DNA from: Melioribacter sp. | Lineage (GTDB): Bacteria > Bacteroidota > Ignavibacteria > Ignavibacteriales > Melioribacteraceae | Assembly (NCBI GenBank): GCA_016841125.1 | Contig: JAENZU010000091.1 | Coordinates: 1-9,573 of the forward strand | Reading direction: 5' to 3' | Length of the DNA stretch: 9,573 nt | In this document: positions 6,608 to 9,573 of the stretch, piece by piece | Numbering within the stretch: the stretch's first letter is position 1 | Layout: each line of letters starts with the position of its first letter | Translations under genes and position numbers: made by a program | Notes under the pieces: model-generated | What the model was told of the DNA's origin: nothing | The model's input: the letters and a program-made list of their open reading frames with translations, nothing else | Databases searched by the model: none

Positions 6608-7170
6608 TCTGCTTTTTCACTGCCCCAATTTTTAACGGTTTCTAAAATATGAGTGTATTCTTGATAGTCATGTCCGTACATTATCATCTCTTTTTTAATT
6701 TCCTCAAAAGATCTGTTTAAATATTCTTTTTCATAGAGTCCGACGATTAATCCCGATCTGTCTTTACCGCCGAGGCAGTGGATCAGCACCGGCTGGTTTG
6801 ATGAGTCTGTCACCACATTTAAAATTTCTCTCAAATATCCGGTATCCTGCTTCACCCTTGAGTCCATGGGAAAACTGAAAAAATTCAGATCAAGATTTTC
6901 CGAAATCCGGCTTTCTTCAATTTCGTTTGCTTTATCGCCGCGCAAATTAATTATGGTTTTCAAACCGTGTATTTTCATTTTTGCAAATGCCGCAGAATCA
7001 GGCTGAGCGGAGCGCCAGACACCCGGACTAACTATGTGAAAATTAAATTGCGCATCAACTACTGATGTTTCCGGGGGAATGTAATTATCATCGGCATCCG
7101 ATGGTTTTTTATTGCACCCGAAAAAAATTATTACTAACAAAATCAATATTATTGCAAAACGAATTTTCAT
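6604..7170 (-). CDS. Lipoprotein with Cys-dependent (dual-specificity type) phosphatase domain
   Basis: 188 residues. The N-terminus is a lipoprotein signal (hydrophobic 3-18, Cys19 in FFGC), so the domain should lie in the periplasm or on the cell surface side of the inner membrane. The catalytic loop is HCLGGKDRSG at 131-140, the HC-x5-R signature with nucleophile Cys132 and phosphate-binding Arg138. GVWRSAQPD (50-58) matches the YRSAQP-type element of DSP/Siw14-like and DUF442-related phosphatases, and GLKTIINLRGD (69-79) is the usual core strand. The general acid may be Asp79 or Asp103; I cannot decide. Members of this superfamily act on phosphoproteins, inositol phosphates or pyrophosphates, so no substrate is claimed. 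It overlaps the nitrilase stop by ATGA (7170-7167) and the next gene by another ATGA. A GGGAAG ribosome site (7181-7186) lies next to an A9 run. Confidence 0.85.
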   Translation of the reverse strand: MKIRFAIILILLVIIFFGCNKKPSDADDNYIPPETSVVDAQFNFHIVSPGVWRSAQPDSAAFAKMKIHGLKTIINLRGDKANEIEESRISENLDLNFFSFPMDSRVKQDTGYLREILNVVTDSSNQPVLIHCLGGKDRSGLIVGLYEKEYLNRSFEEIKKEMIMYGHDYQEYTHILETVKNWGSEKAE

Positions 7171-8153
7171 ATTTTTTTTTCTTCCCTGAACTTAACATTT
7201 TTTTGTTCCGAACTGTCAACATTCAAAGTAAAAATATCAGGTCGCGAATAGTGCCCGTCAGTGTCCAAATATTGGTTACCCTGACCAATCATATCAAGAT
7301 CTAATTCTGCAAAAACTGTTTGAGTAGTATTGTAGACCGGCTGCGCTACAAATTCTGAATTTGGTGCAATCATGGCACTTCCCCCGTTTACAATAAAATC
7401 CGAATCCTGCATAGGAATTGAATTAATAAAATCTAAAATCGAACTGTCACTTAAATTCAAACCTTTTATTCCCTCAATTAAATCCAATTTGGTCACGGTC
7501 ATTCCCGATGCAATAACAAAACATTGTCCTTCAAAAGCGTAATGCCTGCTTGCTAACATGTGAAGTTCTCTAACCGACGGCCATTGCGCAATGTGAACAA
7601 CCTCGTTCTGTGCGTGCATTGCTGCCCTTGCAAAAGGCATCCAGTGTTCCCAGCAAATTAGTCCCCCGATATTCCCAAAATCGGATTGAAGAGATTTTAG
7701 CGTGCTGCCGTCCCCTCTTCCCCAAATCATGCGTTCGGTGTAAGTTGGTACAAGTTTACGGTGAATATTAAAATCAGTTCCGTTTTTATCAAAAATTACT
7801 TGAGAATTATAAATGGTATTGCCCCGTTTTTCATTCACTCCGAAAACCAGATACGCCCCGGTATCTTTTGCCAGCGCTTTTAGTTTTTTAAACTGTTTCG
7901 ATTCCATTTCGATCGTATTATCGAAAAGGAACGAAAAGATTTTTTTTGATGGCGGATAATCCCATACTGCGGCATTGGGGGCGGAGTCGATCCAAAACGG
8001 GTAACCCGGCAGCCAGGTTTCAGGAAAGACAATTAATTCTGAATTTTCATCGGCGGCTTCCCGGCAAAGCATTTCTGCTTTTTCAATTGATGCATTCAGA
8101 TTAAGGAATACAGGAGGCTGCTGAATTGCAGCCGCCTTAATTTTTCTGTTCAT
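7167..8153 (-). CDS. Nitrilase (carbon-nitrogen hydrolase, true nitrilase branch)
   Basis: Hydrolyses organic nitriles to carboxylic acid and ammonia; cytoplasmic, no signal peptide. Numbering from the TTG-extended frame (one residue longer), the catalytic set is Glu46 in FPETWLPGYP, Lys134 in HRKLVPTYTER, and Cys168 in GLICWEHWMP, with the additional conserved Glu141. CWEH around the nucleophile and GHYSRPDIF (301-309) are typical of true nitrilases rather than amidases or cyanide hydratases, though substrate (aliphatic or aryl) cannot be read. ATG 8153 is preferred over TTG 8156; it starts 6 nt after the stop of the previous gene with only a distant GGAT, so coupling is likely. Total 328 residues, near the family norm. 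A nitrilase between genes for exported proteins is unusual and its partners are both lipoproteins. Confidence 0.93.
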   Translation of the reverse strand: MNRKIKAAAIQQPPVFLNLNASIEKAEMLCREAADENSELIVFPETWLPGYPFWIDSAPNAAVWDYPPSKKIFSFLFDNTIEMESKQFKKLKALAKDTGAYLVFGVNEKRGNTIYNSQVIFDKNGTDFNIHRKLVPTYTERMIWGRGDGSTLKSLQSDFGNIGGLICWEHWMPFARAAMHAQNEVVHIAQWPSVRELHMLASRHYAFEGQCFVIASGMTVTKLDLIEGIKGLNLSDSSILDFINSIPMQDSDFIVNGGSAMIAPNSEFVAQPVYNTTQTVFAELDLDMIGQGNQYLDTDGHYSRPDIFTLNVDSSEQKNVKFREEKKI

Positions 8154-8159
8154 CAATAT

Positions 8160-8615
8160 TTATTTTAAATCCAGTAAAACGGTTATTTTATCCCAGGCGT
8201 CGGTACGTTTTTTATCATAAATTTTTATGTATTCTTCACTGCCGGTTTCAAGATATTTTGAATACCCTTCGGCTTCTCCTCTCAATAATTCGAGTGTGGA
8301 AATCAGATCGTCAATAAAAATAATATCTTCCCCTTTTATTGATGGAGAGGTGAGCAGCTTTTTCAATTGATCTCTTGAAACTATCGCAAGATTTTGATAC
8401 TCCTGAAGAGCTTGAATTGTAAAGTCATTATCGTAATTCCCGTTTGCGTGACCATCAGCCAAAGTGCCGATTGAAACGTAGGTTAAATATAAACCTTGTG
8501 CCGAAAGCACACCGATAGTTTCAAGAAGAAGGTCTGTATCCTGCGCTTTTAGTTTGCCTGGAATTGCTATCAGCAAAATTAGGAATGATGCAAAAAGTAT
8601 TTTTCTAGTTTTCAT
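8160..8615 (-). CDS. Unknown small secreted protein
   Basis: I do not recognise this family. The 151-residue product begins with a clear signal peptide: KTRK, a hydrophobic stretch (about 7-18), and a likely type I cleavage after KLKA (residue 24, before QDTD). There is no lipobox Cys and no other Cys, so it should be free in the periplasm or outside. The mature part looks mostly helical and polar, with long stretches such as TIQALQEYQNLAIVSRDQLKKL (about 66-87) and DDLISTLELLRGEAEGYSKYLE (about 101-122). The start ATG 8615 has GGTG 5 nt upstream. It lies 11 nt after the DUF4412 gene and 6 nt before the nitrilase, so it belongs to the same transcript. It could be an envelope accessory protein, but nothing in the sequence gives a function. 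Confidence 0.75.
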   Translation of the reverse strand: MKTRKILFASFLILLIAIPGKLKAQDTDLLLETIGVLSAQGLYLTYVSIGTLADGHANGNYDNDFTIQALQEYQNLAIVSRDQLKKLLTSPSIKGEDIIFIDDLISTLELLRGEAEGYSKYLETGSEEYIKIYDKKRTDAWDKITVLLDLK

Positions 8616-8626
8616 TTTTCACCAAA

Positions 8627-9265
8627 TTATTTTTCAAACATTTTGGGCATACTCATTTTAGTGTAACCTGAAGGAATATTAAAAAGATCGTCACTTAATT
8701 TTTGCTCCTTAAGTTCGGTCACTTCATATCTGCCAACTTCATTACCAGATTTATCTCTGTTTATAACCAGCATCGGGAAAAACCCGTCATTTTCAATTTC
8801 TTTGTACCATGCCGGTTTTTGTTCCTGCATTGGACCGTTCATCAGAACAAATTTGCCTAAATCTTTGGCAACCCACATTTCAATGTCTTCCTCATTGTCT
8901 TTCATAAGCCATTTTTCTGCTTCGTGCCCAAGAATAACCTTTGTTTCGCCGGTCCTATTTGGTTCAGTCATGTCATCAGTATCCACGTCCATATCTGCCA
9001 CATCTATAGGCATTTCCATATACATTTTCTGACTTGGCATAAGAATATACATTGATTTGTCGTCCATTAGAAAAGCACCGCCGCCCATTTTATTATCGGG
9101 GGCATCCATTCTGAATTTACCATCTTTAATTTGATATTTCATTTCGGAGGCTTCCCCTTCATAAGTTACTTTGAATTTAATAATCCCTTCAAAGTTTTGA
9201 GCGGATATTACTGAAATGAAAAATACTAAAGCTGCAGTAAAGAAAAATTTTGTTAAAAGCTTCAT
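8627..9265 (-). CDS. DUF4412 family secreted protein
   Basis: A 212-residue exported protein of the DUF4412 type, a family of unknown function common in Bacteroidetes relatives. After the signal peptide (hydrophobic about 5-20, cleavage after VISA before QNFEG), the mature part opens with FEGIIKFKVTYEG and ends with LFNIPSGYTKMSMPKMF, both typical of the family; GKFRMDAPD and MYILMPSQKMYMEMP are the expected strand motifs. It is rich in Met (about 20 of 212). The start ATG 9265 is chosen because GGGAGG (9273-9278) lies 7 nt upstream; a GTG at 9298 would add 11 residues (KQKQIKGGNR) that encode the SD itself. It is the first gene of the five-gene unit and diverges from the epimerase gene at 9429. 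Confidence 0.85.
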   Translation of the reverse strand: MKLLTKFFFTAALVFFISVISAQNFEGIIKFKVTYEGEASEMKYQIKDGKFRMDAPDNKMGGGAFLMDDKSMYILMPSQKMYMEMPIDVADMDVDTDDMTEPNRTGETKVILGHEAEKWLMKDNEEDIEMWVAKDLGKFVLMNGPMQEQKPAWYKEIENDGFFPMLVINRDKSGNEVGRYEVTELKEQKLSDDLFNIPSGYTKMSMPKMFEK

Positions 9266-9272
9266 TCTATTG

Positions 9273-9278
9273 CCTCCC
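9273..9278 (-). promoter_or_regulatory. SD sequence deciding the DUF4412 start
   Basis: GGGAGG on the minus strand lies 7 nt before ATG 9265. This strong site shows that initiation is inside the longer open frame that begins at GTG 9298. Confidence 0.8.
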
Positions 9279-9298
9279 TTAATTTGTTTTTGTTTCAC

Positions 9299-9306
9299 TA
9301 AATATA
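9299..9306 (-). promoter_or_regulatory. Possible -10/-7 box of the DUF4412 operon
   Basis: TATATTTA on the minus strand, at a distance of about 34 nt from the ATG, is the same octamer as in the rplM promoter. No convincing -35 or TTTG box is seen at the right distance, so the call is weak. It lies in the 163-nt divergent region, where no gene is seen. Confidence 0.3.
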
Positions 9307-9356
9307 ATAAAGTTTTTTGGAATTTTAATATGAGTTTTTATCCAAAATAAATTTTA

Positions 9357-9375
9357 GCGGATTAACTTTGTCCGC
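9357..9375. promoter_or_regulatory. Inverted repeat in the divergent intergenic region (operator candidate)
   Basis: GCGGA (9357-9361) and TCCGC (9371-9375) form a 5-bp GC-rich inverted repeat with a 9-nt centre in an AT-rich region. It overlaps the TTTG box of the plus-strand promoter. A regulator site or a small hairpin are both possible; the arms are short. Confidence 0.35.
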
Positions 9376-9397
9376 GAACTACTTTTTGTTAATTTTG
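9367..9397 (+). promoter_or_regulatory. Bacteroidetes-type promoter for the epimerase gene
   Basis: TTTG (9367-9370), exactly 19 nt, then TAATTTTG (9390-9397) fits the TTTG-N19-TAnnTTTG consensus of the Bacteroidetes housekeeping sigma factor. Transcription would start near 9403, about 25 nt before the start codon. A TTGACA at 9395-9400 has no -10 partner at normal spacing and is probably incidental. Confidence 0.6.
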
Positions 9398-9428
9398 ACA
9401 TTTGCTTTAAAAAAATTCGGAGTCAATG

Positions 9429-9573
9429 ATGAAAGTGCTGATAACCGGCGGGGCAGGTTTTTTAGGAATCAATTTGGTAAGATATTTACTTGAGAGAAAT
9501 GTTGCTGTTGTTTCGCTAGATATAACAGATTTTAATTATCCCGATGTTAACGATAAAATTATAACAATTAAAA
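9429..9573 (+). CDS. NAD(P)-dependent epimerase/dehydratase family protein, N-terminal fragment
   Basis: The first 48 residues are an extended SDR-type Rossmann fold: MKVLITGGAGFLG with the GxxGxxG loop at residues 7-13, a helix, then VAVVSLDITDF with Asp31 at the end of the second strand, which usually favours NAD over NADP. This fits nucleotide-sugar epimerases, dehydratases and related reductases; the missing Tyr-x3-Lys catalytic region prevents any finer call. Two in-frame ATG codons occur (9426 and 9429). The SD GGAG (9419-9422) is 6 nt from the second and only 3 nt from the first, so 9429 is preferred. It is the only plus-strand gene and is transcribed away from the DUF4412 operon. Confidence 0.88.
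   Translation, partial: MKVLITGGAGFLGINLVRYLLERNVAVVSLDITDFNYPDVNDKIITIK

Noticed and set aside
9395..9400. TTGACA on the plus strand as a -35 box for the epimerase gene
   Set aside because: At 17 nt downstream the sequence is CGGAGT, which is no -10 and overlaps the SD. The upstream TTTG/TAATTTTG pair is a better fit.

Overview
The window reads as chromosomal DNA from an AT-rich member of the Bacteroidetes/Chlorobi (FCB) group. An Ignavibacteria- or Chlorobi-like lineage fits best. This is inference from mixed signals: gene starts carry clear Shine-Dalgarno (SD) sequences, which true Bacteroidetes mostly lack; the ribosomal promoter is a textbook TTGACA-N17-TATATT; yet the rightmost promoter fits the Bacteroidetes pattern TTTG-N19-TAnnTTTG. 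The secreted proteins (Cys lipoproteins, DUF4412) are also FCB-like.

All genes but the last lie on the minus strand, so transcription runs from right to left. At the right edge (9429-9573) is the start of a plus-strand NAD(P)-dependent sugar epimerase/dehydratase. Divergent from it is a tight five-gene unit (9265 down to 5579): DUF4412 secreted protein, unknown secreted protein, nitrilase, lipoprotein with a Cys-based phosphatase domain, and a beta-propeller-like lipoprotein. Gaps are 11 and 6 nt, followed by two 4-nt ATGA overlaps.

Next comes the translation operon rplM-rpsI-rpsB-tsf-pyrH-frr (5432 down to 1163), with a strong promoter at 5476-5504. It supplies ribosomal proteins L13, S9 and S2, elongation factor Ts, UMP kinase and ribosome recycling factor. 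A perfect 14-bp intrinsic terminator sits inside it between tsf and pyrH, and another ends it after frr. At the left edge is a malic enzyme of the MaeB type, cut by the window boundary.

Four genes have likely starts inside the longest open frame, chosen by SD position or a nearby ATG: frr (ATG 1717), rplM (TTG 5432), nitrilase (ATG 8153) and DUF4412 (ATG 9265). No RNA genes, CRISPR arrays, insertion sequences or phage genes were seen, and no stretch above 300 bases lacks a gene. The window is mostly ordinary. The points most worth checking are the internal tsf/pyrH terminator, the 125-residue Lys/Glu tail on S2, the GC-rich repeat-like block in the rpsB leader, and the coupled nitrilase-phosphatase-propeller cassette.
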